Assembly: GCA_049602715.1 (NCBI GenBank)
Contig: JBMYRX010000013.1
Coordinates: 1-37,195, forward strand
Direction: 5' to 3'
Length of the DNA stretch: 37,195 bases
Source: GCA-2697345 sp049602715
GTDB lineage: Bacteria > Pseudomonadota > Alphaproteobacteria > Rhodobacterales > Rhodobacteraceae
Each line of letters starts with the position of its first letter. Within the stretch, counting starts at the first letter, position 1. The translations under genes were made by a program, and so were the position numbers. The notes beneath the pieces were generated by a model, which was not told where the DNA came from, searched no databases, and saw only the letters and a program-made list of their open reading frames with translations. This document shows, piece by piece, positions 16,424 to 25,353 of this stretch.

Positions 16424-17947
16424 ATGCCAGAACCAAGAGACAGTAAGTCTAATAAAAATAATCAATTGCTTATTATTTTAGGAAATCAACTTTTTCCCAT
16501 TAGTGAAATAAAAAAAACAAAAGCAAAAATTGTATTTATGGCGGAAGATTATAGTCTTTGTACTGAGTATAAATTTCATAAATTGAAAATTTTGATGTTT
16601 TTTTGTTCAATGCGTGCTTACCGAGACGAACTGATTAAAAGCGGTTTCAAAGTTTATTACCATTCAATAGAAGACCCTGATTTCAAGACTCCATTCAACA
16701 AGAAGCTTAATAATACTATTAACCTAGAGAAGATTACGAAAATTAAATACTTCGAAATCGAAGATCACTCTTTTGAAAAAAAAATTAATGATTTCAAATC
16801 AATTTCAACAATAGAGTGGATTCAATTTTCGAACCCTATGTTCATATATAGTAGAGAAAAATTTAATTCTTTTACCCAACAAAGTAAAACATTAAGAATG
16901 GGTAATTTCTATACAAAAATTAGAAAAGAACTAAATATCTTATTAGATAATAATCACAATCCTATAGGCGGAAAATGGTCCTTTGACGATGAAAATCGAA
17001 AAAAATTGCCAAAAAACTTACCCATCCCTCCTCAACCTAAAAATATCCAAATTCCAGATTGTGAAGAAATTAAAAAACAAATAATGATTTATTTTCCAAA
17101 TCATCCTGGAACTATGGATACAGTATGGTTTCCTGTAAATAGAGAGGACGCCAAGAATTGGTTAACAGATTTTCTTGAACAAAAGTTTGATAAATTTGGT
17201 CCATATGAAGATGCTATAGATATAAAAAATAATTTTTTATTTCACAGCGCCTTAAGCCCTTTGATGAACATAGGTTTATTAACACCGTTAGAGGTCATTG
17301 AGACAACATTACTTTTTAGTAAAAAAAACGATATACCTCTAAACTCAACTGAAGGTTTTATACGTCAAATTATAGGTTGGAGAGAATTCATAAGAGGTGT
17401 TTACCACGTTCATGGAGATACTCAGGAACAAGCGAATTTTTGGAACCACAATAATAAGCTAACAAAAGACTGGTATGAAGGAACAACAGGCATTCCTCCT
17501 TTAGATGATACCATCCAACATTGCCTGGAGTACGGCTATACACATCATATCCCAAGGCTAATGGTTGTCGCGAACTTAATGACACTTTGTAGAATTCATC
17601 CCAATGAAATATTTAGATGGTTCATGGAAATGTTTTTAGACTCTTCTGAGTGGGTAATGGTCCCAAATGTATACGGTATGGGAACTTTCGCTGATGGCGG
17701 CTTATTTTCCACAAAACCTTATATTTGCGGATCAAATTATTTATTAAAAATGAGTAATTATAAGAAAGAGGACTGGTGTTCTGTGGTAGATGGATTGTAT
17801 TGGAGTTTTATAGAAGATAATCTTGCCTTTTTTCAAAAAAACCCAAGACTATCTATAATGCCAAGAGCGCTTGAAAGAATAAATAAAGACAGGAAGCAGT
17901 CGATCTTTAAAAAAGCTCAAGAATTTATTACTACAAATACAATTTAA
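16424..17947 (+). CDS. Cryptochrome/photolyase-related flavoprotein lacking the Fe-S cysteine loop
   Basis: FAD protein of the photolyase-related (PhrB/FeS-BCP-like) branch, presumed DNA photorepair or blue-light sensing. The 507 residues open with an alpha/beta antenna domain (LLIILGNQLFPI...) and end in the helical FAD/DNA domain with the family blocks QIIGWREFIRGVYHVHG, GYTHHIPRLMVVANL, WVMVPNVYGMGTFADGG and STKPYICGSNYLLKMS. The bacterial 6-4 photolyases of this branch carry a four-cysteine iron-sulfur site; here the loop after KMSNY is short (KKEDWCS) and lacks the CxxC, so the cluster is probably absent. It starts 15 bases after the amidase. I cannot say repair enzyme or receptor. Confidence 0.87.
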   Translation: MPEPRDSKSNKNNQLLIILGNQLFPISEIKKTKAKIVFMAEDYSLCTEYKFHKLKILMFFCSMRAYRDELIKSGFKVYYHSIEDPDFKTPFNKKLNNTINLEKITKIKYFEIEDHSFEKKINDFKSISTIEWIQFSNPMFIYSREKFNSFTQQSKTLRMGNFYTKIRKELNILLDNNHNPIGGKWSFDDENRKKLPKNLPIPPQPKNIQIPDCEEIKKQIMIYFPNHPGTMDTVWFPVNREDAKNWLTDFLEQKFDKFGPYEDAIDIKNNFLFHSALSPLMNIGLLTPLEVIETTLLFSKKNDIPLNSTEGFIRQIIGWREFIRGVYHVHGDTQEQANFWNHNNKLTKDWYEGTTGIPPLDDTIQHCLEYGYTHHIPRLMVVANLMTLCRIHPNEIFRWFMEMFLDSSEWVMVPNVYGMGTFADGGLFSTKPYICGSNYLLKMSNYKKEDWCSVVDGLYWSFIEDNLAFFQKNPRLSIMPRALERINKDRKQSIFKKAQEFITTNTI

Positions 17948-17968
17948 ATTTATAAAAATAATAACCAC

Positions 17969-19132
17969 TTAACCTAATGGCTGAGATTTTTCTACCAATT
18001 TAACGTAAAAACTTGCACCAATAGGAGATAAATCATCATTAAAATCATACTCTGGATTATGGACCGGTGGGCCATCGCCCTGCCCGATATGTAAATATGA
18101 ACCAGGACATTTTTCAAGCATATAAGAGAAGTCCTCTGCAGCCATAATAGGAGCTGCATTACCATCTACATTTTCAACCCCAGAAACTTCTTTAGCAACT
18201 TCTACGGCAAATTCTGTTTCCCTTTTATGGTTCACTGTGGGAGGATATCCATATTGGTAGTCAAGTTTTGCTTCTCCAGAAAAAGCAGTCGATTGCCCCT
18301 CACAAATCTTACTTAATCTATCAACAACTAATTTCTGATTACTTTTACTCAGGGTTCGAACTGTTCCATTGATATACGCCGTATTAGGAATGATGTTATG
18401 CGTAGTTCCAGAGTGAATTTGTGTAATTGAGATCACTACTGGATCTAAGGCTGATAAATTTCTCGAAGATATAGTTTGTATAGATTGCGCGATTTGAACT
18501 GCAATAACGATTGGATCAACTGTTTCTTCAGGGTTTGCGCCATGCCCCCCCTTTCCTTGTATCTCAATTTCAAACTCATCGGCTGCCGCCATGGCAGGTC
18601 CTGGGTTTGTTACAAATGTTCCAAGAGGTGTACCAGGTGCATTATGAATGCCATAAACTTCGTCAATTTTAAATTTATCTATTATACCTTCCTTAACCAT
18701 TATTTCACCACCGCCTCCACCTTCTTCAGCTGGTTGAAAAATTAACGCTACTCTTCCAGAAAAGTTTTTTGTCTCTGACAAATATCTGGCCGCGCCCAAC
18801 AACATTGTTGTGTGCCCATCATGACCGCACGCGTGCATTTTCCCGGCATTCCTCGATTTATAGGAATGATCATGCACTTCTTGTAAAGGTAAGGCATCCA
18901 TATCAGCTCTCAAGCCAATTGTCCTGCCGGGTTGTTTGCCATTAATAATAGCAACAATACCTGACTTTGCGATCCCCTCGTAAATTTCTTCAACACCAAA
19001 CTCTTTTAACTTTCGTACAACAAAAGCTGCGGTCTCATGGCACTCAAATCCTAATTCTGGGTTAGAATGAATAAATTGCCTCCATTCCTTCATATCCTCA
19101 TAAAAATCCGCTATTCTATTGATGACCGGCAT
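17969..19132 (-). CDS. M20 amidohydrolase of HipO/ILR1 type
   Basis: Metal-dependent amidohydrolase of the hippuricase, indole-acetyl-amino acid hydrolase and N-acyl amino acid hydrolase group. The 387-residue protein has the family opening HSNPELGFECHETAAFV, GLRADMDALP, and the ligand motif HACGHDGHT (C102, H104). The catalytic pair is E136/E137 (QPAEEGGGGG), followed by H163 (GIHNAPG) and the late AAEDFSYML. AAGGAG precedes ATG 19132. It converges on the photolyase-like gene and shares its strand with the upstream aminotransferase at 19191, 58 bases away. That pair could first release an amino acid from its acyl group and then act on it. Confidence 0.88.
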   Translation of the reverse strand: MPVINRIADFYEDMKEWRQFIHSNPELGFECHETAAFVVRKLKEFGVEEIYEGIAKSGIVAIINGKQPGRTIGLRADMDALPLQEVHDHSYKSRNAGKMHACGHDGHTTMLLGAARYLSETKNFSGRVALIFQPAEEGGGGGEIMVKEGIIDKFKIDEVYGIHNAPGTPLGTFVTNPGPAMAAADEFEIEIQGKGGHGANPEETVDPIVIAVQIAQSIQTISSRNLSALDPVVISITQIHSGTTHNIIPNTAYINGTVRTLSKSNQKLVVDRLSKICEGQSTAFSGEAKLDYQYGYPPTVNHKRETEFAVEVAKEVSGVENVDGNAAPIMAAEDFSYMLEKCPGSYLHIGQGDGPPVHNPEYDFNDDLSPIGASFYVKLVEKSQPLG

Positions 19133-19190
19133 TTAAGAACTCCTTTTTCTGATCCCTAATAAATTTATAAGTGAAAAACTCTAAACAAAA

Positions 19191-20366
19191 TTAGCTTATT
19201 CGTTTTAGTGACGATACAAAAAATTCAATCTCGTCCGCCGTATTATAATAGTGTGGCGAGGCCCTCAGTAACATAGGCAAGCTACGATTTTGAGAGTCTA
19301 TTAATGTACTGGGGGGAGAAGATGTCCCAATAGTAACCCCTATCTCACGCATCTGAGATACTATATCAAGACAATCCTTCCCATCGATATAAAAACTAAC
19401 TATTCCACATTTTTCTCTACCTAAATCTGCCACAGTTATACCTTTTATTTCTTGAAGCAAATCCCGACACATTCCTGCTAGAGCCCATGTCCTCTTATGA
19501 ATTTTCTCTATACCAATTTCTGAAGCATATTCTACCGCCTTAGCCAAGCCAGCTCTAAGAGCGTAGGAGTTCTCCCAAGTCTCAAATCTCCGAGCATCGT
19601 TTCTTAGCTGATATTCATCTTTATTTACCCAAGGAGCTCCAAAATGATCAATCATAACTGGGTGTAGTTTGTTTAACCATCTTTCCGAAACATATAGAAA
19701 CCCGGTTCCTCTAGGGCCACGAAGAAACTTTCGCCCAGTGGCTGAAAAAAAATCACATCCAATTTTTTTAACATCAATAGGCATCTGGCCAACAGCTTGG
19801 CATCCATCTAAAAGAAACGGTACATTGAACTTTTGAGCAATTTTTCCGATGCCCTCAGCTGGATTAACTAGTCCACCATTTGTTGGTATCCAAGTTATTG
19901 CGATTAAACCAACATCTTTGTCCATACGCTGCTCTAACTCAACTAAATCTAGTGCACCTTCCTCATCATTTCCAATAATATCTATTTTCAAAGATTCTTT
20001 TTTTGCTCTAGATAAAAACGCGACGTAGTTAGCTGCATACTCTGCCTCACAAGTTAATATTCGAGAACCCGGTTCTAAGGGTAATGCGTAAAAGGCATTC
20101 GCCCAAGCAACAGTAGCGTTTTCAAGAACGGAAATCTCATTTCTTTTTGCGCCTATATGCTTTGCTATATTATCATAAACCAATTCTAATTGATCAAATT
20201 TACTAGACTCCGCTTCATAGCCACCAATATCACCCTCTAACAAAGTGTAATCCACAACCGCGTCGATAACAGGTTGAGGCATTAAAGAAGATCCACAAGC
20301 CATCAAATGAATACCCTTTGAGACACCAGGCGTATCATTTCGTATTTTATCTATGTCTAAACTCAT
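19191..20366 (-). CDS. PLP-dependent class V aminotransferase/lyase-like enzyme
   Basis: Fold-type I PLP enzyme of the class V group (cysteine desulfurase, isopenicillin N epimerase, kynureninase-like). In the 391-residue product the cofactor lysine is K213 in SATGRKFLRGPRG, and D187 (LLDGCQAVGQ) contacts the pyridine nitrogen. The active-site stretch lacks the mobile cysteine loop of true NifS/SufS enzymes, so a desulfurase role is less likely than an epimerase, lyase or transaminase one. It starts at ATG 20366 in a divergent promoter region shared with the dehydrogenase at 20574, and is followed on its strand by the HipO-type hydrolase. The substrate is unknown. Confidence 0.85.
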   Translation of the reverse strand: MSLDIDKIRNDTPGVSKGIHLMACGSSLMPQPVIDAVVDYTLLEGDIGGYEAESSKFDQLELVYDNIAKHIGAKRNEISVLENATVAWANAFYALPLEPGSRILTCEAEYAANYVAFLSRAKKESLKIDIIGNDEEGALDLVELEQRMDKDVGLIAITWIPTNGGLVNPAEGIGKIAQKFNVPFLLDGCQAVGQMPIDVKKIGCDFFSATGRKFLRGPRGTGFLYVSERWLNKLHPVMIDHFGAPWVNKDEYQLRNDARRFETWENSYALRAGLAKAVEYASEIGIEKIHKRTWALAGMCRDLLQEIKGITVADLGREKCGIVSFYIDGKDCLDIVSQMREIGVTIGTSSPPSTLIDSQNRSLPMLLRASPHYYNTADEIEFFVSSLKRIS

Positions 20367-20426
20367 GTTAGTATCGACCTTTATATTTTCTCAAACCAGT
20401 TTTTGTATAAAGACACTATGCTTGTA

Positions 20427-20440
20427 AAAACCGGTTTTTC
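20427..20440. promoter_or_regulatory. Perfect 14-bp palindrome in a divergent promoter region, candidate operator
   Basis: AAAAACCGGTTTTT reads the same on both strands and lies in the 207-base gap between the PLP enzyme gene and the dehydrogenase gene. A related half site, AAACCAGTTTTT, occurs about 20 bases to its left (20393-20404). A repressor or activator controlling both directions would fit; no regulator gene is adjacent, so this is inference. Confidence 0.45.
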
Positions 20441-20573
20441 AATCCCCTTAAAATTAAATAATTATCAATTAGACTAAACTAAACTGTATTCCTTATTAGT
20501 TCCTTTACTATCCGTAAGTCAGTATATATCGAATATATTAGTTGCACGAATTCATTAGAATAAAGGATTAATC

Positions 20574-21434
20574 ATGAATATTGGTATTATAGGGTGTGGC
20601 AACATGGGAAGTGGAATGGCCAGAACTCTTAGAAAGGAAAAGTGTAGCGTTTTTTGCTATGACAAATCCCCAAAAGCTCTTAAAAATTTAGAACAGTTAG
20701 GATGCACAAAAGTAACTTCGGCAAATGATCTTGCTAAATTTTGTAATTTAATAATTCTGTCATTACCTACTGCTGAAATAGTAGAAGAGACAGTAGAGAG
20801 TATTCATGAATCTATAAAAGCTGAAACTGTTGTACTTGATACTTCCACGTCTAAACCGGAAACCACTAAAATACTTGCAAAATTAGCCATAAAAAGAAAC
20901 TATAAGTTCATTGATGGGCCCGTGAGCGGTGGTCCAATAGCCGCCAACTCTGGGGAGATGACTATGCTTCTTGGTGGAAACGAAGCAGACATAAATAGTA
21001 TAAGACCAATATTAGATATTTTAACCTCCAAAACCGTTATCGTTGGCCCCTCTGGTGCGGGTCATGCAGCAAAAATAGCTAATAATATGCTCTGTGCTGC
21101 TAACTTAATTTTAGTTTCAGAAGTTGTAAAGTTAGGAGAAGAAATTGGAATTGAAGCCATTGATTTATTGAATGGTATCAATGCCGGTTCAGGCCGTAGC
21201 GGGGTAAGTGAAATTAATTTTCCAAAATGGATATTAAGTGAAACTTATAACTCCGGTTTTACTATGGGGTTGATGCGTAAAGATGTTAAATTAGGCCTAG
21301 AGTTATCTGATCAATACCAGACACAGTCCCCAGTTTTTAATGCCGTTGCAAAAGTTTGGGAAGCTAGTAGAGAAAATCTACCAGATCAAAGTGACTTCAA
21401 CGAAATCTACAAGTTTGAGGATAAAAATGATTGA
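20574..21434 (+). CDS. 3-hydroxyisobutyrate dehydrogenase-family NAD(P) oxidoreductase
   Basis: Beta-hydroxyacid dehydrogenase that interconverts a 3-hydroxy acid and its semialdehyde. The 286-residue product has GIIGCGNMGSGMA (dinucleotide motif G7, G9, G12), the substrate loop DGPVSGGPIAANSGEMT (about 114-130) and the catalytic lysine K167 in GAGHAAKIANN. AAAGGA lies before ATG 20574. The aldehyde dehydrogenase gene overlaps its 3' end by eight bases, so the pair is surely cotranscribed, and the product semialdehyde could be passed to it. Substrates known in the family include 3-hydroxyisobutyrate, tartronate semialdehyde and sulfolactaldehyde; nothing here chooses among them. Confidence 0.9.
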   Translation: MNIGIIGCGNMGSGMARTLRKEKCSVFCYDKSPKALKNLEQLGCTKVTSANDLAKFCNLIILSLPTAEIVEETVESIHESIKAETVVLDTSTSKPETTKILAKLAIKRNYKFIDGPVSGGPIAANSGEMTMLLGGNEADINSIRPILDILTSKTVIVGPSGAGHAAKIANNMLCAANLILVSEVVKLGEEIGIEAIDLLNGINAGSGRSGVSEINFPKWILSETYNSGFTMGLMRKDVKLGLELSDQYQTQSPVFNAVAKVWEASRENLPDQSDFNEIYKFEDKND

Positions 21435-22935
21435 TAGAAGAAAGCTATTTATGGAACTAATGTCTTCGGTTGGCCTGCACCCAGAGATTGAAAATTATAT
21501 CAATGGTAAACTGGTTCCAGGACTCGGACAGACGATAACGCTAATCGACCCTTACACCTCAGAAGAGCTTACGAATTACAAGGATGCCACCGCTATTTTA
21601 GCTCAAAAAGCTTGTAAGGCTGCTAGTAGTGCTCAACGTATATGGTTCAATGACTACAACGCCTCCACTAGAGGCCAGCTTATGCAACAGGTTTCGTTTG
21701 AAATAACCAAAAACATAGAAAAGATTGCAAAATTAGAAGCTATCTTATCTGGTAAGCCCATAAAAGACTGTCGCGTCGAAATTTCTAAGGTCGCTGAGAT
21801 GTTCACTTACTATAGTGGATGGGCAGACAAGTTACACGGTGAAGTTATTCCTGTTCCATCAGGTCATTTGAATTATACCCTTCGTGAACCACTTGGTGTA
21901 ATATTCCAAAGTACACCTTGGAACGCTCCTGCTTTTACCGCAGGTTGGCAGATTGCACCTGCGATAGCCGCTGGTAACGCAGTTGTAATCAAGCCCAGTG
22001 AGTTAACCCCAGCAACAACCGTGGTTTTAGCTATATTAGGAGAAAAAGCTGGCTTACCTAAAGGGTTAGTTAACGTGCTTTGTGGTTATGGAGATACAAC
22101 TGGGCAAGCCGCTATTACGAGTGAGGAAGTAAGGAAAGTTATATTTGTAGGATCCCCTACCACGGGTCGCATTGTTGCGACATCTGCTGCAAAGGTGTTA
22201 AAGCCTGCTGTTCTAGAACTTGGTGGGAAATCAGCCAATATCGTGTTTGGTGACAGCAACCTAGAGCACGCCTGCTTAGGAGCTCAAGCAGCTATTTTTT
22301 CAAGTGCCGGACAGAGTTGTGTTTCCGGTTCACGGTTATTAGTACAAAAAAATATATTTGATGAACTGACTTCAATGATTTCCCAAGGAATGACTTCAAT
22401 AAAATTAGGGGATCCTCTTTCGGAAGATACCGAAATTGGTCCTATTTCAAATTTTAAACAATTTACACACGTAAAAAATATACTTGCTATCGCTGAGTCT
22501 GAAGGCGCTAGCATCTCAAGAAATAAGAATATTCCTCAATCTGGTTATTTTGTTTCCCCCACTCTCATCAAAGGCCTCAATAATTCATCAGTTCCAGCAC
22601 AAAATGAAATTTTTGGTCCCGTAGTAACTGCTATTCCATTTGAAACTGAAGAAGAAGCTGTTTCAATTGCAAATGATACAAAGTTTGGTTTAGCAGGCGC
22701 GGTCTGGACTCAAAACATTGGAAGAGCACACAGAATTTCCTCAAAGGTAAGAGCCGGTACATTTTGGATCAATAGTTATAAAGCTATTCATGTTTCATCT
22801 CCATTTGGCGGCTCTTTAAATTCTGGGTTTGGGAGATCAAGTGGATACGACGCATTACTGGAGTATACGGCTCCAAAAAGCATTTGGGTGGATAAAAATG
22901 AAATACCCCAGATAGCATTTGGATATACGCCGTAG
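21427..22935 (+). CDS. NAD(P)-dependent aldehyde dehydrogenase
   Basis: Oxidises an aldehyde to the acid. With ATG 21427 (behind GAGG) the product is 502 residues, the normal length. N166 (PWNAP), general-base E264 (LELGGKSAN) and nucleophile C298 (SAGQSCVSG) are all present. An upstream in-frame ATG at 21340 would add 29 residues from inside the dehydrogenase gene and is less likely. The motif layout is that of the general betaine/aminoaldehyde dehydrogenase-like class, not the CoA-acylating methylmalonate semialdehyde class. Its place directly after the hydroxyacid dehydrogenase argues for a semialdehyde intermediate. Confidence 0.92.
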   Translation: MIDRRKLFMELMSSVGLHPEIENYINGKLVPGLGQTITLIDPYTSEELTNYKDATAILAQKACKAASSAQRIWFNDYNASTRGQLMQQVSFEITKNIEKIAKLEAILSGKPIKDCRVEISKVAEMFTYYSGWADKLHGEVIPVPSGHLNYTLREPLGVIFQSTPWNAPAFTAGWQIAPAIAAGNAVVIKPSELTPATTVVLAILGEKAGLPKGLVNVLCGYGDTTGQAAITSEEVRKVIFVGSPTTGRIVATSAAKVLKPAVLELGGKSANIVFGDSNLEHACLGAQAAIFSSAGQSCVSGSRLLVQKNIFDELTSMISQGMTSIKLGDPLSEDTEIGPISNFKQFTHVKNILAIAESEGASISRNKNIPQSGYFVSPTLIKGLNNSSVPAQNEIFGPVVTAIPFETEEEAVSIANDTKFGLAGAVWTQNIGRAHRISSKVRAGTFWINSYKAIHVSSPFGGSLNSGFGRSSGYDALLEYTAPKSIWVDKNEIPQIAFGYTP

Positions 22936-22984
22936 AGACCTATCAACAGAATTTATTATAAAAATATAGTGAAAGGAAAATTTA

Positions 22985-24157
22985 ATGGAAACGATAGAGG
23001 ACGTCGCAAAAATTTGTGAAATCACTAAGCACATTACTAATAAAAATAAAATCCAAGATAATTATAAAAATATTTCAAATATCTTACCAAAGCTCGATAT
23101 AAAAAAAGCCTATGATGTTATCTCATCATGGCCCCAATACGATCCGACACCATTAGTAAGTTTAAATAACATAGCAAAATACTGTGGTATTAAATCTGTT
23201 CTTTTTAAGGACGAGTCTAAACGTTTTAGTCTAAAATCATTTAAGGCATTAGGTGGAGCCTACGCAGTTGCGGATCTCGCTGCTCAACATGTTAATAATG
23301 GTGGTAACCCGCAAGACTTAGTTGTTACAACAGCAACTGATGGAAACCATGGAAGGTCTGTAGCTTGGGGCGCTAAATTAGCCGCTTGTAGAGCAAAAAT
23401 TTATATTCATGCCCATGTCAGTGAAGCTCGTGAGATTGCTATGCAGGAGCTTGGTGCGAATGTTATACGAATAAATGGTAATTATGAAGCTTCTCTAGCA
23501 GCATGTAAAAAAGATGCAAATAATTATGGTTGGCAGATAGTATCTGATACTTCATGGGATGGATATACTGAAATTCCATTACAAGTCATGGCTGGATATT
23601 CAGTAATCTCAACCGAATGCATGAAGCAAATGGAGACCGCTAGGCCAACTCACACATTTATCCCCGTAGGGGTCGGGGGCTTAGCGGGTGGCATAGTTGC
23701 ACCCTTCTTACACGAATTACAAAATGATATGTTCAAGGTAATCACGGTAGAAAGTGATATGTCAGCATGTTTCTTAGAAAGTATCGAGGCTCGAAAACCA
23801 AAATTTGTTAATATTACAGAGGAAACACTAATGGCGGGACTATCGTGCGGAGAAGTTTCAAAAGTCGCTTGGGAGCTACTAGGTTCAACCTTATCAGACT
23901 GCGTTAGTATATCCGACAACAGTGTGGCATCAACTATGAGACTCTTCGCAAACGGTCATACAGCTCAAGATACAGATGGTTCGAACAAATCAATCGAGGC
24001 CGGTGAATGTTCTACCTCTGGGTTAACTGCTTTATTAGCAATCTGTAAAGATGAAACACGAAAACAAGATTTTGGATTAGATAAAAATTCTGAAGTTTTA
24101 TTGATTGGAACAGAAGGTGCTACGGATCCTGAACTTTATTCCCAATTGTTAAGTTGA
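22985..24157 (+). CDS. dpaL: Diaminopropionate ammonia-lyase
   Basis: Fold-type II PLP enzyme that converts 2,3-diaminopropionate to pyruvate and two ammonia. The 390-residue sequence has the cofactor lysine K87 in SLKSFKALGGAYA and the phosphate loop PVGVGGLAGG. The two acidic residues proposed for D- and L-substrate proton abstraction in the E. coli enzyme are D119 (TATDGNHGRS) and D188 (VSDTSWDGYTEIP). That pairing separates it from threonine dehydratases. AAAGGA precedes ATG 22985. It lies 49 bases after the aldehyde dehydrogenase and 24 before the FAD oxidase, same strand. It is the most specific clue to what the operon degrades. Confidence 0.93.
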   Translation: METIEDVAKICEITKHITNKNKIQDNYKNISNILPKLDIKKAYDVISSWPQYDPTPLVSLNNIAKYCGIKSVLFKDESKRFSLKSFKALGGAYAVADLAAQHVNNGGNPQDLVVTTATDGNHGRSVAWGAKLAACRAKIYIHAHVSEAREIAMQELGANVIRINGNYEASLAACKKDANNYGWQIVSDTSWDGYTEIPLQVMAGYSVISTECMKQMETARPTHTFIPVGVGGLAGGIVAPFLHELQNDMFKVITVESDMSACFLESIEARKPKFVNITEETLMAGLSCGEVSKVAWELLGSTLSDCVSISDNSVASTMRLFANGHTAQDTDGSNKSIEAGECSTSGLTALLAICKDETRKQDFGLDKNSEVLLIGTEGATDPELYSQLLS

Positions 24158-24181
24158 TCGGTAAGAAACTAAGGAAATAAT

Positions 24182-25324
24182 TTGGACGATGTTCTTATAA
24201 TCGGAGCAGGTGTAATTGGTTTATCTTGTGGTTATCATATCGCTAACCGCGGTCATCGCGTGCGTATCTTAGAGAAAAAGAAGTTACCAGGTAGAGGACA
24301 ATCAACAAGGACTGGCGGTGGAATAAGATACTGTCATGGGACTAAAGAGAACATTTTGTTATCATCTTTAAGTAAAAAATTTTGGAAAGCTTTCTCGACT
24401 GAATTTGGTATCAATCCTAGCTATCAAGAAACAGGTCACTTATTTCTTTCCTCAACGGTTAAAAATTTAGACTCACTATTTTGTACAGGCCTTAAAAACT
24501 CATTAGAACTAAAAAGATTTGATAAAACCCAAATAAAATCTATTTGGCCAGAATTATTAACTCTCGGTACAGACTTTGGAGTTTACTGTCCCGATGGTGG
24601 TTATTTGGATCATCAAAAAGTTATAGATGGACTTTTGGTCGGATTCCAAAAAAGTGGCGGCAGATTAAGTAATAATATTAAAGCTAGTAAACTCATTAAA
24701 AAAAACGGGGAAATTAAGGGAGTGCACACATCATCAGGAATTATATATGCAGATCAAGTAATAAATTGTTCCGGAGCCAACATCGAGGAAATAACCAAAT
24801 TTCCAGGGAGCACAAAATATTTCAAATCACGGCATCATGAGCTAATTATAGCAACTCCCAAAAAACCCATTTATAATCAGATTCCATGGTTGATCGATAT
24901 TGATCGACAAGTTCACCTTAGACCAAACGGTAAAGGTCAAGTATTGGTTGGCGGTTTTCTAGGTAAAGATGAAGAAGTTTGTATAGATACCTACGTACCC
25001 TCCACTTCTAAGAAGTGGTTAATTGAGGTAATAAAAATTGCAGAACAAGCTTTTGGAGTTTTAGGGAACAACCCAAAAGTTCTACAACATTGGGGTGGAC
25101 TTTACCCAGGGACAATTGATTATCTTCCAATAATTGAACAAACAAATCCTGGACTTTTTACAGTTGGTGGTTTCTCAGGCACTGGCCTAATGCATGCACC
25201 AGCCGTTGGAGAAATTGTTAGTGACCTTGTACTGGATGGATATACAAATATTATAGATTTAAAAAGTTTTCATTCAAATCGATTAAAAAAAGTCAAGTTA
25301 AAGACTGAAAATACTGGTTTTTAA
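24182..25324 (+). CDS. FAD-dependent amine/amino acid oxidoreductase, sarcosine oxidase-like DAO family
   Basis: A second DAO-family flavoprotein, 380 residues, with Rossmann motif IIGAGVIGLSCG (G8, G10, G13) and the flavin loop GQSTRTGGGIRYCHGT near 39-54. The latter resembles the beta subunit of sarcosine oxidase and related N-methyl or secondary amine dehydrogenases. The second FAD segment is WGGLYPGTIDYLPII followed by GGFSGTGLMHAPA. The start is TTG at 24182 behind AAGGA; the dinucleotide-binding strand begins at once, so no upstream start is needed. It sits inside the diaminopropionate-lyase operon and could supply or remove an amino group. It is only distantly like the oxidase at 11780. 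Confidence 0.87.
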   Translation: MDDVLIIGAGVIGLSCGYHIANRGHRVRILEKKKLPGRGQSTRTGGGIRYCHGTKENILLSSLSKKFWKAFSTEFGINPSYQETGHLFLSSTVKNLDSLFCTGLKNSLELKRFDKTQIKSIWPELLTLGTDFGVYCPDGGYLDHQKVIDGLLVGFQKSGGRLSNNIKASKLIKKNGEIKGVHTSSGIIYADQVINCSGANIEEITKFPGSTKYFKSRHHELIIATPKKPIYNQIPWLIDIDRQVHLRPNGKGQVLVGGFLGKDEEVCIDTYVPSTSKKWLIEVIKIAEQAFGVLGNNPKVLQHWGGLYPGTIDYLPIIEQTNPGLFTVGGFSGTGLMHAPAVGEIVSDLVLDGYTNIIDLKSFHSNRLKKVKLKTENTGF

Positions 25325-25353
25325 AAACTAAATAGAAAAGTGGAGGTAAAAAA

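Noticed and set aside
19191..20366. Class V enzyme as a NifS/SufS cysteine desulfurase
   Set aside because: The catalytic cysteine loop is not visible and no iron-sulfur assembly genes are nearby.
21340..21426. 29-residue N-terminal extension of the aldehyde dehydrogenase
   Set aside because: It runs inside the dehydrogenase gene in another frame and has a non-family sequence; ATG 21427 has GAGG upstream and gives normal length.
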